A DNA stretch of 64,000 nt from Litomosoides sigmodontis (taxonomy: Eukaryota > Nematoda > Chromadorea > Rhabditida > Onchocercidae): positions 87,501 to 151,500 of the forward strand of contig OY718803.1 in assembly GCA_963070105.1 (NCBI GenBank). Reading direction: 5' to 3'. Shown one piece after another: positions 34,764 to 48,900 of this stretch. Both the position numbers and the translations under genes were made by a program. Numbering within the stretch: position 1 is the stretch's first letter; every line of letters begins with the position of its first letter. Below the pieces are notes generated by a model. It worked only from the letters and a program-made list of their open reading frames with translations. It had not been told where the DNA came from and ran no database searches.

Positions 34764-37700
34764 ATGCGCAACAATGAATGATTTTGATGGCTAGAAGTAG
34801 CAACAATGATGACATTCCTTACTGTGTTAATTGTTTTAGTTCTGCTATATGTCACGTGTGATTCAAGTAAAAGGGAAGTTTCAGTGGTGTCGGTGGGACT
34901 CAACTCCGTTCTGTCCTCTTACCTCACCAGTATTCGCTGGAAGCTGAAATTATCAGCACTTTGGAGTCAATCAATAGCTGCAACTTATTCATTTGAAAGT
35001 AACAATTTCACCATAAATTAACTCAATCTTGTGCAACTGCAGAGATTTTTCCTCTCAGCGAAATTTTTAAGGAATAGCTTCTCCTCCAACTTATTGCTAT
35101 TGCCACATTCAAACCAGTTAACTTCATTAAATTTGAATTACTGGCATTATTGCTTCTTTTCCTTTGTGTGCGTTTTTTAGAAAAGCCGATAATTCACAGT
35201 GAGTGTTAGCTGAGCTGACTTCATTTTACTAGGAGGAACGGGCGCGTGGGCCGAGTCCTCCAATTTCAGTTCGTGAACTATTTATTACTCTTTTCTTCTA
35301 TGGCTAGCTGAGCTGTTCCAGCAACTGCGAGAAAAGGAAAGCTTGAAAATGGTGTTTGTTTGTGAGGGCCACATTTTTACTTCGAAGAATGAGAGGAAAG
35401 TCGGGAATTTGACAGATGTCGTCTGGCTGATTGCTTTCGATAAGCAAACATTGTTTGGAAAAAAAGCACGGGAGCCGTGCGTTACGCTTCTTCTCTGCTG
35501 CAACTGCTGTACTGTCGTGGAATGAGCGAAGGTGGCGAGGGTAGATGAATAATAATTAGCACTAAGGTGCGCAGTGGAGAGGAAGTCTTCTTCCTGTTCC
35601 GAATTCCGAATCCAACGTTTGCACTTCTGCTCTCGCCACCAGTTACAGTGAAGTGGGTTGCGACGACCGCCTGATTGTTGGTTGCTGTCGCACTCGACGA
35701 TCACAGGCAAGAGCTGCGTCGTAACGCGCGAACGGAGTACAGCTATCTCGAACTGAACTTCGTAGCAATACTGCGAAAGAGAGGATGGAAGGAGTATAGT
35801 GACACGTGTAATCGCACGCTTCCTTCTGCCCTCACCACTGATTGGAAAGCGGCGAGCGCTGCTGTGAGAGTTGCGATAATCAGGCTTCCGAGCCAGGCGG
35901 ACATCATGATAATCGATCTGTCAGCTCGGTGTTTCGTATTGCTGATGCTAAGATGATATGGTGATTCATTTCCCCTTGAGATTCCTTGCTCAGGCAGTTA
36001 AATCAAGAAGACTTCATTGGTTGTGTTGTGACTTCCGTCCGTCCACCACTACGCCATCCCATCAGAAAGGAGAAGCAGAGAGAAGCGGCGCGGTGTGCAC
36101 CCATCTTCTAATCATCCATTTTTAATTGGTGCTGCGCAACGTGTTCCCTTTTCTTAGCAAAAGGTAATAATAAGCTGAACGTGCAGACAGCCTTCATCAC
36201 CATTTCCACTACTTACTACTACTGTGTCGCTTCTCTCAGCTGCTGAGGTTGTCCGGATATGAGACCTGGCACGAGATGTGCGTATCCTTGAAAGAATGCT
36301 GCAAGCCCATTTCTCTCTCTTCTCATCCATCTCTTTGGAAAAATGGAAGAGGAAAGTGATTTGCGTTAGGTAATCCTTTCATCGGTGATTTGCTAATGCT
36401 TTCAAACAGCTCCGTGAATCCCAACAAGTACATTCTTCTTTTCCCTTTCATGGGACAGAGCAACAAGTATGGGAGGGAATCCGTAAATAAGACAGACGGA
36501 TCTGACTCTGAGATCAGAGAATGACAGCTTACTAAGGTAGCTCAAAAATCCTTTGCTATTCAGAGGAAGTAAAACTCGTTGAAAATCAGCACTGCTACAT
36601 TTAACTTGAGCGGTCATAAATTTGCCAAACTACCTAAGGCGTACGTCTGATATTCCTCCGGAAGGTGGCGTAAAGGCCCTAATACTCTAATGGTCTCATT
36701 CGAGCGTCCTTACCACTAAGTGACTGTTGGTAGCTGATATTACATAATACTGTATTTTCCTCGCCTACTTGATAGTAAGTAATACACTGTTGTAGCGTCC
36801 AACAACAACACTTTCTCGTTTTCTCCGTTCGTTTGCTTTCATATCAGCCATTCAAAACTGTTAACTTAACTACAAGTGCAAGCGCGACGGAAGTCACTCC
36901 CGAAAGACGACGACGAGCTTTCCAAGATTGCAACGTTTGTACGTCTCCGAAGTCTATTGTCTGCGTTTAAAAGATTCGTCGTTTGTGGAATAATGTTTAC
37001 TCTGTGCTTCTGGAACTGCCGCCTACTGCAATTTATATCTCGGAATTTCTCCCTTCTTTCACTCGCGTCACTTTTTCAGTTTCATGCGAGAACTGCAGGT
37101 GGTGATACTTGCCACGTTTGGGCTTCTCGCTTGCTCACAACGCTGAGAGAGAGTGCCGAAAAAAGGAATTCGAGCTGGAAACGGTAGTATAGAAGCATTT
37201 TAGGCTCACTCCTTCATCCTGCTCTTGCTAAACTGTCGATATGCTAATTTATGCTTAAAACTTTACTGGTCGAAGTCTCCCAAATTAAATTCACTTCTTT
37301 GATTACGACAGCATTGAACATTTCAAAAAGGAGCATCGTTAGGATTTTCGCGGCAAAAAATTTTCCTTTTTCTTATTTAAATTGCAAATTGGTCGGAAAT
37401 TGGTGAAGGGGTGATGGCTGGGAGAGAGTGAACAGATAGATAGATGGCAGCGATGCGATGTTGACATAACCACAAGTGTGCGTGGGATAGGAACATGGAT
37501 GGATGGATGGATGGATGTGATGGACGGATGGACGGCGACGTTCCACGCAATCACGCAGGCAGAAGGAGGCAGATGGAAATGTTGAAGAAATATTGTCGTC
37601 CATTGTGCTTCCTCCTAGCAAAAGCGCATTGGCGGCAAAAACGCTAGGTGAAGGAGTAAGCGGCTGGTCTATCAATCACTACTGTGCTTTCGCCCTTCCC

Positions 37701-37857
37701 CCGTGCAATGAGGGATGCAATAGGTACATCCCCAACTGACGTACGACAAAAATTTTCAAATTAAAATTTTTGAGCTTGAACGTCTTTCTCATTTCGCCGC
37801 AGACCTTCTATTTGACTGTATTCATCCCTTTCCTTGCCAGCTGCGTTTCAACCGATC

Positions 37858-37873
37858 AATGATCATGATCATT
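37858..37873. promoter_or_regulatory. 16-base perfect palindrome
   Basis: AATGATCATGATCATT is its own reverse complement. It lies in the non-coding region upstream of the semaphorin gene, about 30 bases before an ACACGTG motif. It could be a homodimeric transcription-factor site; the function is inferred only. Confidence 0.4.
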
Positions 37874-39675
37874 AATCTGTTGCGGTTCGCAAACAAACAC
37901 GTACACGTGGTTCTTTTCAAGGTGAAGTATTTGTTGATGTGATTAGTGACCTCCTGGCAGCAGTGAAAGTTGCAGACTGCGTGCAGTTCGGCTGCACGAC
38001 TGCAAACCTCGCAGTTTTACAATGTCCATCCGGTCTGCTGGCTGGCATATGTCGAGGGAGAACTGGTTGAACCAATTTGGGAAGTTCGAACTGCTTCCCA
38101 GTCCCAGTGTTACCGTCCGTCCCTCCTCTGCAGCGCCCACAGAGTGTGAAATAAAAGGAAGCTTACTTTATCGCTGCTTACTTTATTCCTCCCTCCTCCT
38201 TCTCCTTCCTTTTCCTCCTCCACCACCCGACAACAACTCTTTCGCATTCCCTTTCTTTCCTCCTTTCTTGTCCGTTTCACTCACCGAGTAAAAGAGAGGG
38301 AGAGTGGTAAGATCAGGAACTCTGTGGTGGCGATGAGTGAAAGGGATACTACTCGTACCCAACCTGTAACGACGAAATAATGGGTCGTGCAGTACGGCAC
38401 GTGCGGCAACGCATCTGCCTAAGCGGTTAACCACTCGCAACATGTCTATCTATCTGTGTAATGGACGAAAAGATAAGCTTGGCACTGTCAGGTCACTCCC
38501 TCGTCCCTCATCCAATCCTTTACTTTTTCCTCACGTCAACGCTATGAGTGCCGTCATTCCCACTCCCTTATCTTTTCCACATCCATCCCCTAGCCAGGTG
38601 GTCTCGCTCACTCTTCGTTACCTGAAAGCTCACTGTTACCTCACTGAAACAAACCTCATTCTTTACCACTAAAGGTGCTGAGAGAAAAGGCGGAACATTC
38701 GGGTTGAAAATTTCCTCCTCCTCCCTTATTCTTCCTCTCTTACTCAGTGACGTGTTATTAATTTTATATTCATGTGAAATGTACGGGTGAGGGAGAAAGG
38801 AACCATTCACGGCAAGCTCACTTCGCTTTCACACTTTGAGACACTCACGCATTGCTCGCTCTCCTCCGAAATTTTACAATGCTAATTGTAGCAGCCTGAG
38901 GTTTCATTTTCCATTCCGCTTCATTCCATCCTTCTCCTCTTCCCTTAGCTCCTTCACACCGCTGCTTCATCTCACTGAAGAGCAGTGCTGTTTGTTATCC
39001 ATCTCGGCCAGTCCAAAGTGATTGGAAAAGTCAGTTAGTCCCTTGGTTATCACAGGCAGCGCGACATTATCACTGAGTCCATCTCACTCCTCCTTACCGC
39101 TTCCCTTCCTCTTTCCACCCGCCACTTGTCCACTTGTCCACTTCTTACTCGCCCGTCGTATAGCGCGCTCGTTTGCTTGATTGGCCCGCTGCTTCAAGTG
39201 GTGGATATCCCCCACTGTCCTCTACACTTCTCAGAGTGCAGCACATGCTTCCACCTTTATGAGCTTCTTTCACAAGATAAGATAAGGTTAGCAGCAAGTT
39301 GCGTTCAGTGGAATGGCGAATTTCAGGTGCAAAAAGTTGTTTACTTTGAAAACGGCACACAGCTCATCGGCGCTGCACAATCATAGTGTTACAAATGGAA
39401 AATTAATTCTGCCCATACGAGGAGCTTCAGCTGAACGAGAAGCACAAGGTATGAGTGGTGGTCAGTTTCCAGCACAGCAAAGGTGATGTAATTGCAGGTT
39501 ACTGACACTGTCAGAGCCACCCACTCTTCTTCCTCCATCTCGAACGTCTGTCTCATCGAAATTATTGCATGCTTCATTCAAAGCAAAAATCGAACTATTC
39601 TGTTTCAGTTCAAATGCTTCCTTTCTGCTCCATGTCCACGTATCTGCAGCAACTGAAAGAATCATATCACGAAAA

Positions 39676-39735
39676 GACATCAGATCCTCATTGAACATAC
39701 AGATTTCTCTTTATGTTCAAAGAGGATCTGATATC
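39676..39735. ncRNA. Candidate pre-miRNA-like hairpin
   Basis: Two 24-base arms (39676-39699 and 39712-39735) are reverse complements at 22 of 24 positions. They are separated by a 12-base loop, and the stem extends about three more A-U pairs at its base. The 60-base length, small loop and near-perfect stem fit a miRNA precursor on either strand. I do not recognise a known mature miRNA. A short inverted-repeat remnant is the main alternative. Confidence 0.4.
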
Positions 39736-42700
39736 TTTCCCCAAGCTCAGAAGTCCTCCTCATACGAATTTGGCAAGTGTGCAGAGCAACTCTCAGAAAT
39801 TTTGTTTTTGTTGAAGGAAAGCTGAAGTTTGGATTTGGATTGGTGATAAATTTATATGAAATTGAAGTTCGAACTTTCACACTCACCTGCACCTTCTTGG
39901 AAGAGAGCAAAAGATTAAAATGTACAGGTAGCTATCATGAAATTGCGAGCAACTGAATTCAATGTCCATCCAGCCAGCTCTCGCTATGCGCGCACCAAAA
40001 CATCGTGTTGGTGTGAATTCTCTGGATCCAAAATAATTTTTACACCTCTGTTGTTAGGTCCAGCGACAAAGGGTTTCATCGAAATCGCTTCGCCCATCGA
40101 TCAGCTCATGTGAGGTGATTTCGGAGAGCCGAGCAAAGCCCAAAGAGGGGAAACAACGGGCCTTTTATGTAATGGCGAACAAAGTAAACTTCTCTTTGCC
40201 CTGCAACTGTGCTTTCTGGAGCAGTGTGTTTGCTTGCGATAAGCAGCAAATCAGGCTGCATCCTTATCGGCAGAAACGTCGCTTCGCATTCCTGCCTTGG
40301 CTAAGGACGATCCCACCTGATGTCTGTCCTCATTTCAGAGCTGATGATCGTGATACTGAAGGCGTTCTGAATTCAGGCATCAGTGACCATTAACAACAAG
40401 CACAAGCAAGCTCTCTTCTCCTCACGTCAAGCGCCAGCCAGTACGATAATCGAAGCGCCATCTAACCTATTCGTACTTGGCGCTCCTCATTTGTTAATTA
40501 ATTCTTGTAAATTTCCACCGACGGAAGGAAGGCACCCGCCCACGCACGCCTTTCCGATCCTTCCCCTCTCCCTCCCAAGCAGGCGCTGATTGATGATAAG
40601 CACGATGATAGGATAGCGGCAGTGGTGGTGCAATGGTGAGGTATGGGTGCTGGTGTTGGTGCTGCTGCTGTTCGCCGTTCTTATCATATTGCATGATCAT
40701 TTCCGAATTTTGTTGTTTCTTCCATTTCGCACATTTCATCTTCAAAGTGTCACTTGCGCCAAGCTGTCATTCATCTTGCCATTGCCTTCGCTTTCCTCTT
40801 CTCTTTCTATCATTCCGGCTGCAAAACCGGAGGAAGAGTGGAACGGAACGGAACAAGTAGCTCTCTTTCTGCTCTCCTCTCCCCTCTGTGCCGCTAGCCT
40901 TTGGGCAGCAGCACCTTTAAATCGTCCGTCCACCTCAGCTTCTTCAATCAGCGATCGCCTCTGCTGCTGTATCATATCACTGCTGCTCAGGATCTCTGCT
41001 GCTACAAGGTGTGTCGCATTGTTGCCACTCTTCCTCACTCCGCACCTTTCATTTCGAACCCTTGCACTTGTTTGTTTAGCGGAAGAGTGGTACTCCTCTG
41101 TTAATAGTGACCTCTTCGTCTCCCCGTTTTGCACGTCCCCTCTATTGAATCTGCCCATTTGCTAACATTGATTTCGGTCGGATCAGCACGTATCGCCCGT
41201 TAGATAGCGTAATTCTGATTTCTTTCCAGGTTATCCTCCGAAATCAACGCATTTCTTCCGAAACTAAGAAAGACAAGCAGCCATAAGCTACAGTGACCCT
41301 CAATGACCAACCCGGGCTTCCTCTCTCTCAAGCGCACACGACATATCGGTGGCAAATTTGTGCCTTCTAACCACCCCCTTTATTTGTTCATTCAGACTAC
41401 AATTTGGAGCGGTATTTCTTTCCAATCTTTGAAATTTTCAAACACTCTTCAGCGGGGACATTTGCGAGCAAGCCAATTTAAATTTTTCTTTTGTAACGGT
41501 CAAGCTCCAAATCAATCGATGAAGCGGTTGGGAAGGAAGAAGCCGCTGGGCTGAGGGCTCTTCTGTACTGCATTAAATGACAATGGGAGAGAGAGAGAGA
41601 GAGGGAGGGAGGAAAGAGAGAAAAGATATCGCTGAGGTTAGATCACCGTCATATCATATCACAACTCATTAATAACTACTGCTGCTACTCGTCCAAATAA
41701 CATCACCCTCGGTTGTTGCATCTTCCTACTGCTTGTCACTTAGCTGTATTACTTTTCTCCACTTTTCCTCTCCTTCTCTGCCTCGCTGATCGTTGCGAAG
41801 GAGGGAGGGATGGGCGGATGGTCAGTTGTGACCCTATGGAGAGTGGATGATGACCAGTGTGCCTCCATTAGTTACAATTGTTGTTGGAATGCTCCGATTA
41901 ATTTAGTCACGTGTCTCTCTCTCTCTCTCTCTCTTCCCCTTCGTTTTCTTGGATTTTAACATTTCGCTGGAAAAGTGTAAACCTTTTCGACATCAAGTGT
42001 GGGGCAAGAAAGGCGGTGCAGTTGATGGTGGGGCAGGCTATACGGAAATGATAATGATATTGCTGCAGCGGCATTAATCAGTAAGATCAATCCAGCTGCT
42101 TGTTGGACATTTCCACTACGTGACAAGGTCACCTAGCTGTATCGCTTTTTTCCTCTGCCTTAGCATGTCATCTGATTTTCCGGTCCAGTAGAAAGTATGC
42201 CCTTTAACCCTTCAATTGAATTCAGTTTTACGGAGGCGTATCGTATCGCTTGCTAAACAAACAAGCTCCTTCAGTGAACGCCTTCCACTCATTACATTAC
42301 ATTGGTATCCTGCAGATGTGCAGGAGCTTAACGGTGGTTTACGGTGCGAGTGAGCGGGCGGGATCGTGCCAAACCTGTCACGCTAACTTGGAGCTATAGT
42401 TCCGGATGGGCGGATGGGTGAAACCCCACCGCCTTGAGTAGCTTCACCGTTGTTGCTCCTTCCCAGTTGCGTCAGGTAAATAAAGAAGAAAGTAGCATTC
42501 GCTGTCGTCAGCTCTGAATGAGGGCGAAGGATCAAACGAGAGCGCAATTGTCCTCAATAACTAACTGTATGTAGTGTAATCAGCCGCTCTTACTCTATCC
42601 TCCGTTTGCACTTAGCAATCTGTGATGATGATTCATGCTGTCGTACATGAAATGTGTGATTTATTGCACGAATCACCGCCCGCTTTCGATGGACTTGTTG

Positions 42701-43197
42701 CTTGACAATTTCTATTAATTTTACCTCCGGAAATGTCTCCATTCCCATGAAGATGGCTTGTTAATTCAGGAACTGACCACTTGAACTTTGACTCGAAGAC
42801 TGCTAAAATTTTTACTTCTTGAAATTTTTCTAATTAATGTGGAAGTAATTGCTTGAAATAAGCTCGTAACCATCTTCTTCTCTTCGCTTATTTTATTTAA
42901 CGAAAAGATTCCATAGCGTTTGTTCAGTGCTGTTACAGCAATTGGTAACTGTCTCCTTTTGTGCCGTATGCCCGGCGCTTTCGACCAAATTATCAGCTTT
43001 CAGTGAGCTTGACTGAGGATTTAACGTGATGCGTCGTCGATGTGATCACGTAATTACGGGCGTGCTTTCATTTCAGATTCGCTAACTCACTGATCAAAAT
43101 ATACTTTTCTGCTGAATGCAACAGTGGCACTCACTGCTAAATTTTAATTGGCGCCAATGTGAGTGAGGAGAGGCATTGTAGCATTGGAAAATTAAAA

Positions 43198-45902
43198 ATG
43201 CGCTGTCAGGTGGTTATTATTGAACTGTTGATGTCCACTTTGCTCTACGCTAATAACAATGGTTACTTGAATTTGAAGCCACGGCAAGTCATTAACGCTG
43301 GTACGTTTTACTTTTCCTGCCTCAGTTGTCTGGACTCTGTTGGGATGTAATAGAGCATTTGAAATGACGTCAAAGTTTACTGACTACCGTCCTCTCTCTG
43401 TAGATATTAGGCATCCCTGTTTCCTTGTTCCTTTATTTAGCGGTGCTTGAGGGGGTGGACAGTTCTTGGTGCTCAGGGCAAAGCAAAACAACTGTTCCGA
43501 TGATCCATCACTTTCTCCCGAGCGCAGTTGTCCCTGAAAATTGAAAATATCGCATTTCTATTTCGCCGTTTTTAAATTTTGAAGAATTGTCAACTGGTAA
43601 GAGATGAGAAATGTTAGTGAATTTTAATGAAAAGTTAATCCAAGTAGCGGACAGATCCAAGTGAAAGGTGAACGCATTGAAGTAGCAGCGTTCGATCTCC
43701 CTCTTCCGCTCGTTAACTTTTCACGTTCTGAAACGACGACCTTTGTTTAGTTCTCCTTCTCTGACAGTTGATTTACTTTTAAATTCTTGCTCAGTTTGTA
43801 ATATCAAATTGGAAGTAATGGAGGAATTATGAAGAACGGATCGGAATAGTTCATTTCACAGAATTAGGAGGAAGTTGTAGAAAATAAGAAAGAGCGAGCT
43901 CTGTCCTATCTCCTGTTCTCCAAAACTCCGTTAGTGATGATGTCCTTTCGTGCTTACTCCGAAGATTCCACGTGACACGTGTCACTTCTGACGAAGCTTT
44001 TTTATTACTGTGATTGGTGTGGCAGTGTGCAATCGCCAGAAACAGGTATGATCTTTTCATGGCCTTTCTCTCCTAAGTCTGAAATTCTCCCTTAGATGAC
44101 AGCTTTTCTGACGCTTCTTCTAGTACATTTCAGAAGCTATGCTGCTCCTTTGCTCGAAGCGGAGGAGTAAGTTTGATGCTCCGTCAAGTTCCCTTATTCT
44201 TTTCGCAAATGTTTTCTAACGATATGATGTTATCAGTTTAACTAATGGCTTTGAATTGAAGTTTAGAAATGGAATTTGGTGGCCGAACTACCGAAACTAA
44301 AATTGCCATCGGTATCTTCCGTGCAACTTAGCAAGTAATGTTGAGGAGGTGAACAATTGAGCTATTGGTGAAGAGTTAGAAGCAATTATTCAGGGGCAAC
44401 CACTCAACCACTCGTTAAGCATCCCCATTGTCTGACCAGAAATATTTTACCTTTCTTTAATTACAAGATATCTTCGATATAAGTACTTGTCTGCTTTATT
44501 GGGCCAGCGAATGAGAAAGGGAAAAGCGCGCTGCTACTGAAGTATTATAATGCTAATTTATTCCAACAAAAAATGTAACCAAGTAATGGAAATGCTGCTT
44601 TCTCCTCTTCACTTATCCGCAGTGTGCTGCGATGCCTAAAAAATAGCTGGAAATAGCGGTTCTCACTATGCCACTCTTTCGAACGGTCTAGGAGGATGGA
44701 TGTGCTGGAGAGTAAGGGGTAAGAGCTGAGAAGCACTAAACCTTCAAAATCAAATATTCGTCTTTGCCTTCTGGAACTTTGCAGTTCATCCTGTCCTGCG
44801 TGTGGGTGCTGATCATCAGGTCGCTGCACCGGTTGACAAGCCTTGTTTGGGCATCCTTGGAATTGGAACCTTTCTTGTCGGCTTCTCCTGTGTGCACTTC
44901 TCCGTGCACAAATTGCAGAAAATCCGATCTCCCGGGGGGTTTCGATGAGGTTTCGGTGCACCTCCTCCTCATTGGTGTCACTGTGCTACATCACTGAACC
45001 GTTGTTATTCATTTATGGTGCTCGTAAGGGTCACCGACCAAAGATTAGAAGCGGAAGGGAAACGGTTGTCATCGAAATTGAGAGAAAGCATTCGACGAGT
45101 ACATTCGATGAAACTACGTGATTTCCGTAGCTTTCCGTCCTAACAATAATCTATCGAACTTATTAGATAGAATAGCAGCTGGCAGGGGAGGTTGCTATTT
45201 TGGTTGGCCAAAATGTTGGTTATTAAGCCTCCCATCATCTTTATTGCTCTCTTCCTTCAGTAAGATGGAGCAGGGGAGTCTGAATTCAAGACCGGCTGAC
45301 GTTCTTCGGTTCATCGTTCAACGTATGTCACTGAGGGTGTGTGCACCGGACCGCGCATGTCAAAATTGACGTTGCCGCCAGCCAAAGTCGGTTTTGAAGC
45401 AAGCGACAAGAGACACTGTCTACGGCGGCTGTTGGAACTGCTGGAAATGGCATAGTCAGTCACCGCTGCGGCGGTGTTGCGCGCAGAGTGAGGGATATTT
45501 GAGAAGAATGGGAAGGATCGGAAAGTGTCGTCAGTTCGACGACTTCCTTCCATTTCGCCAACATGTGAAGCGGACAAGGTTCTTGAGGAAGAGCGGAATG
45601 TAATTAATTTGTGAAAAATGGCTGGAAATTTTTAATTGCATCTTGAAATTTCCTATTGATTTTTATCAGAACAGCAATTATTGTCGTTTGCCACTTTGTA
45701 TTTACGAATGGTAAGGTAAGGTATGTTGTCGCCATTCCTACCACTCCAGTCGACCGATTCTTAAAGCTTTTAAATAAATTTTTCATTTTACTTGCACTTC
45801 GGACGCTGCTAATTATCCAGAATTCGTCACAATTTCATCTTCTCCCACTCCACTTTTTCTGTTTTCCAATTTCCTTCACTTGAATCACACACACACACAC
45901 AC

Positions 45903-45939
<37 letters not shown>

Positions 45940-48900
45940 GGCTTCATTCGCGTGGGACGACATTTTCTTGCAATACACACACTTTTCTGGAAGTCGCCTT
46001 CTTGAGAGTGTTTTTTGCTATTGGAAGGTGAAGGCGCGAAAAATGAGAAATTGTTACAGTACTCTCTGGAAAACGATTCACTGACCACAATGGGATGTCA
46101 ACGCCGGAGCGGGCAGAGGAGGGTGACTCGAGCTATTTCAAGCTATTGGAGACAGATGGCGATTCGCTTCTTGTTGGCGCAAGGTAAATCTCTCATTTCC
46201 CTGCAACACTCCTATCCCGCTTTTTAGAGCTTCATCTTCCACCCCGAAATTTGCACCAGCCCTCTCCTCTACCACTCTTCTCCTTACTTTCTTTGGCGAG
46301 AATGTTTTGTGGTGCAGAATTTCATCTTCCTCGAAGGAGGAGAGAGACAGTTCAGGGATAATACTCATTCCAGTGTTCCTAAGTCGAAAACGGAAATGAT
46401 TCACTGTTCTGCATTAGAGTAAAACGCGTTGGTAGCAGTCGGTACAAGGGGACTGTGATCTGTGAGCTTGCATAGCCACGACGAGTAACAGAGGTGGTGT
46501 AAGAAGAGTTGTTGAAAAGTGTGAAGTCACGTCAATGGAAAGGACAAGATGCGCATGCTGCTAGAATTAGTGTACATTCAGAGAGAATGAGTGGGTGGTA
46601 AAAGCAGTGACCAATTTTCCGCAACGGCACGGTCACAATCAGTTCATTACTAGTAGTTAGTAGGAAACAAATTTTGAAAAATTTCTGTCGGAGTATGGGA
46701 TATTAGAACTGCTGCTGTAGCCCATTTTTAATCATAAATTCTGAAGTGAAAATTCGCACGTAGATAAATGTGGAAATTTAGGATTGACCGTGGTGAGGGT
46801 GGGAATGAGACTCAGTTCACTTTCCATTACCACATCGAACGTGCTACTATTAAAAGTGAAGTGATATTTCTTACAGGGATAGAGCGTACAACTTGTCGGT
46901 AGTCAATCTGCAAATATTACACGTGAGTTATAATTTTGAAAATTGGTTACGATCAGCTCAATTTTTAAAAAAATCCTGGATAAAAGTAAGTGCGAGAAAA
47001 AGCAACCCTACTTCCTTGCTTCTGACAACCCCTAGCTTTGATCAGTATTTTTCGGAAAAATTCAAGAAAACTTGCTACTTCACTGAAAAAGCTGTCACTT
47101 GTGGTGTCGTTGTGAGAACATACCGAATAGCGAAAACAAATTTCGAAAGAAATGGAATTCCCAGCACTTTCCAGGAGCTAATTTCATCCTTAGAGGATTG
47201 TAACCTATTATGCTAGTGCTAGTGGCTTAACCTGATAGATAGGAAAAAGCAGTTTGCTAAAACGAAACATCAAACTGAAGGGAAAAGGAACTATATTTTG
47301 CAACAGCTAAGCGAGTGCTCTCTCGTTTTGGTGGCCTTTGAGAAGTGGCAATTGCAGGTGTTGGAGTGGATACCGCCGGGACAGGCGATCGAGGATTGCC
47401 TTATGAAGGGCAAAAGTCGGGTAATTAATCCTTCTTCTTCTTCTTCTTCTCCCAGTTGTCGGCTTCCAGGAGAAAGCGCAAATGTGCCGCAAGTTTTCTG
47501 CTAATATTTCCAGCTCGAGTGCCACAACTACATTCGAGTTATGGTGCGACAATCAAATGGACGAAGCCTTATTTGCGGCACACATGCATACTCTCCGAAA
47601 TGTCGGGAATACGCGTATTCCGATGACCGTGTGCTGCAGCAGAGACGCCAGTTCGATGGGCAGGTAAATGAATTCACAACACAACCACTCAGTGTTGGCT
47701 TATTGGTGAACTGGCGATACGGTTCGCGGTTCGCGAAGCATTTTATGGGAGTTCTTCAAAAAGCTCCTTCTCCTTCCTTCCTCCCTTACCTTCATCTTCA
47801 CTCGGCGTTCCAGGCGATTGTACCTTACGATCCCAAGCACAATTCAACCGCAGTTTACATCGCCGATGCCAACGAGATCTACGCTGGAACTGTGTCGGAT
47901 TTTGCTGGCAATGATCCACTTATTTACAGGAAAAGATTGTCAGATGATGAGGGATTGCGAACGCAACGGGACGACCTAAAAGTACTCGACTGTAAGTGTG
48001 TCGAAATTGTTGAAACTTTCAATTAAAGATAGGTAGGTAGGGGCGGTGAGAATCGTGAGCGCTAAGACATCACTTAATGTTGCGCTTGAAAACCGATCAC
48101 ATTCGAATTAGTACTAGTTAGGTGGGAGTTAGGACTAAGTCTACCTTGTCGTTAGCTGAAAGTCGTTGCTGGTTGCATAATTGCGTTCTAATATCCATCC
48201 CGAAGAACGAAATTTCATCACTGTGTGCTTCGTTGATGGTCATAGGTGATATTAGGGGTCATCTTGGTCATCCGATGTTAAATAAATTTTGCGAAGATGT
48301 TTGATTGAGTGGGAAAATAGCTTATTGCTCATTTGCTTGCGCGTTATTGCAGCACCAAACTTCGTGGCATCATTTGTTTACGACGACCATGTCTATTTCT
48401 GGTATCGCGAATGGGCTGCTGAAGCCAGCGATGGCGAACGACAGGTGCTTCCGTCACGAGCATCATAATAATTTCAATATTTATTTTCACACGGAATTTT
48501 GTAAAATAATGCAAAGTCCAGTGAAGAAGTTCGCCAGTTACACTACTCCAACCATTTTGTTACTTTCTGTCCCTTAAGGATGACGACATCGACGTGCTGT
48601 CGACTACTTCCCCTTTCAGTGTTATCTCTCATCCCGCCAGGTGATACTCAGCCCTTGCGTTCTTTTAATTTGCAGATTTATGCTCGAGTTGCGAGAGTTT
48701 GTAAAAGTGACCGTGGCGGCGCCAGACCAGCCCACGAGCGTTGGACTTCGTACGTTAAGGCGCGACTGAACTGTTCCATCCCAGCGAATACGCCGTTTTA
48801 CTTCAATGAACTGCGTACGACTTTCACATCAAGTTTGTGTGGTCATTTGGCAGAGGCGAGAGAAGGAGTGCTTCTTCGCGGAAGCTTGCGTTCTTGGGCA

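Larger units (their letters stand above)
34764..43197. other. 8.4 kb region without a supported gene
   Basis: GC content is visibly higher than in the left half of the window, and many short frames open on both strands (for example 40647-41165 + and 40742-41158 -). They overlap in antisense, lack family motifs and show no consistent exon series, so I call none of them. The region holds short simple repeats: GGAT run 37497-37516, GA run 41588-41604, CT run about 41914-41932. It also holds a pre-miRNA-like hairpin at 39676-39735 and a 16-base palindrome at 37858-37873. Most likely it is the upstream regulatory region of the semaphorin gene, perhaps with non-coding 5' exons. Confidence 0.5.

Noticed and set aside
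40647..41165. 172-codon plus-strand frame with hydrophobic N-terminus, and a 138-codon antisense frame
   Set aside because: The two frames overlap in antisense in GC-richer DNA, composition is Ser/Leu-rich, no family motif, no splice series.
44545..44997. Overlapping frames on both strands in smp-1 intron 1
   Set aside because: Antisense shadows in GC-richer DNA; none joins exons 1 and 2 of smp-1 in phase with a semaphorin motif.
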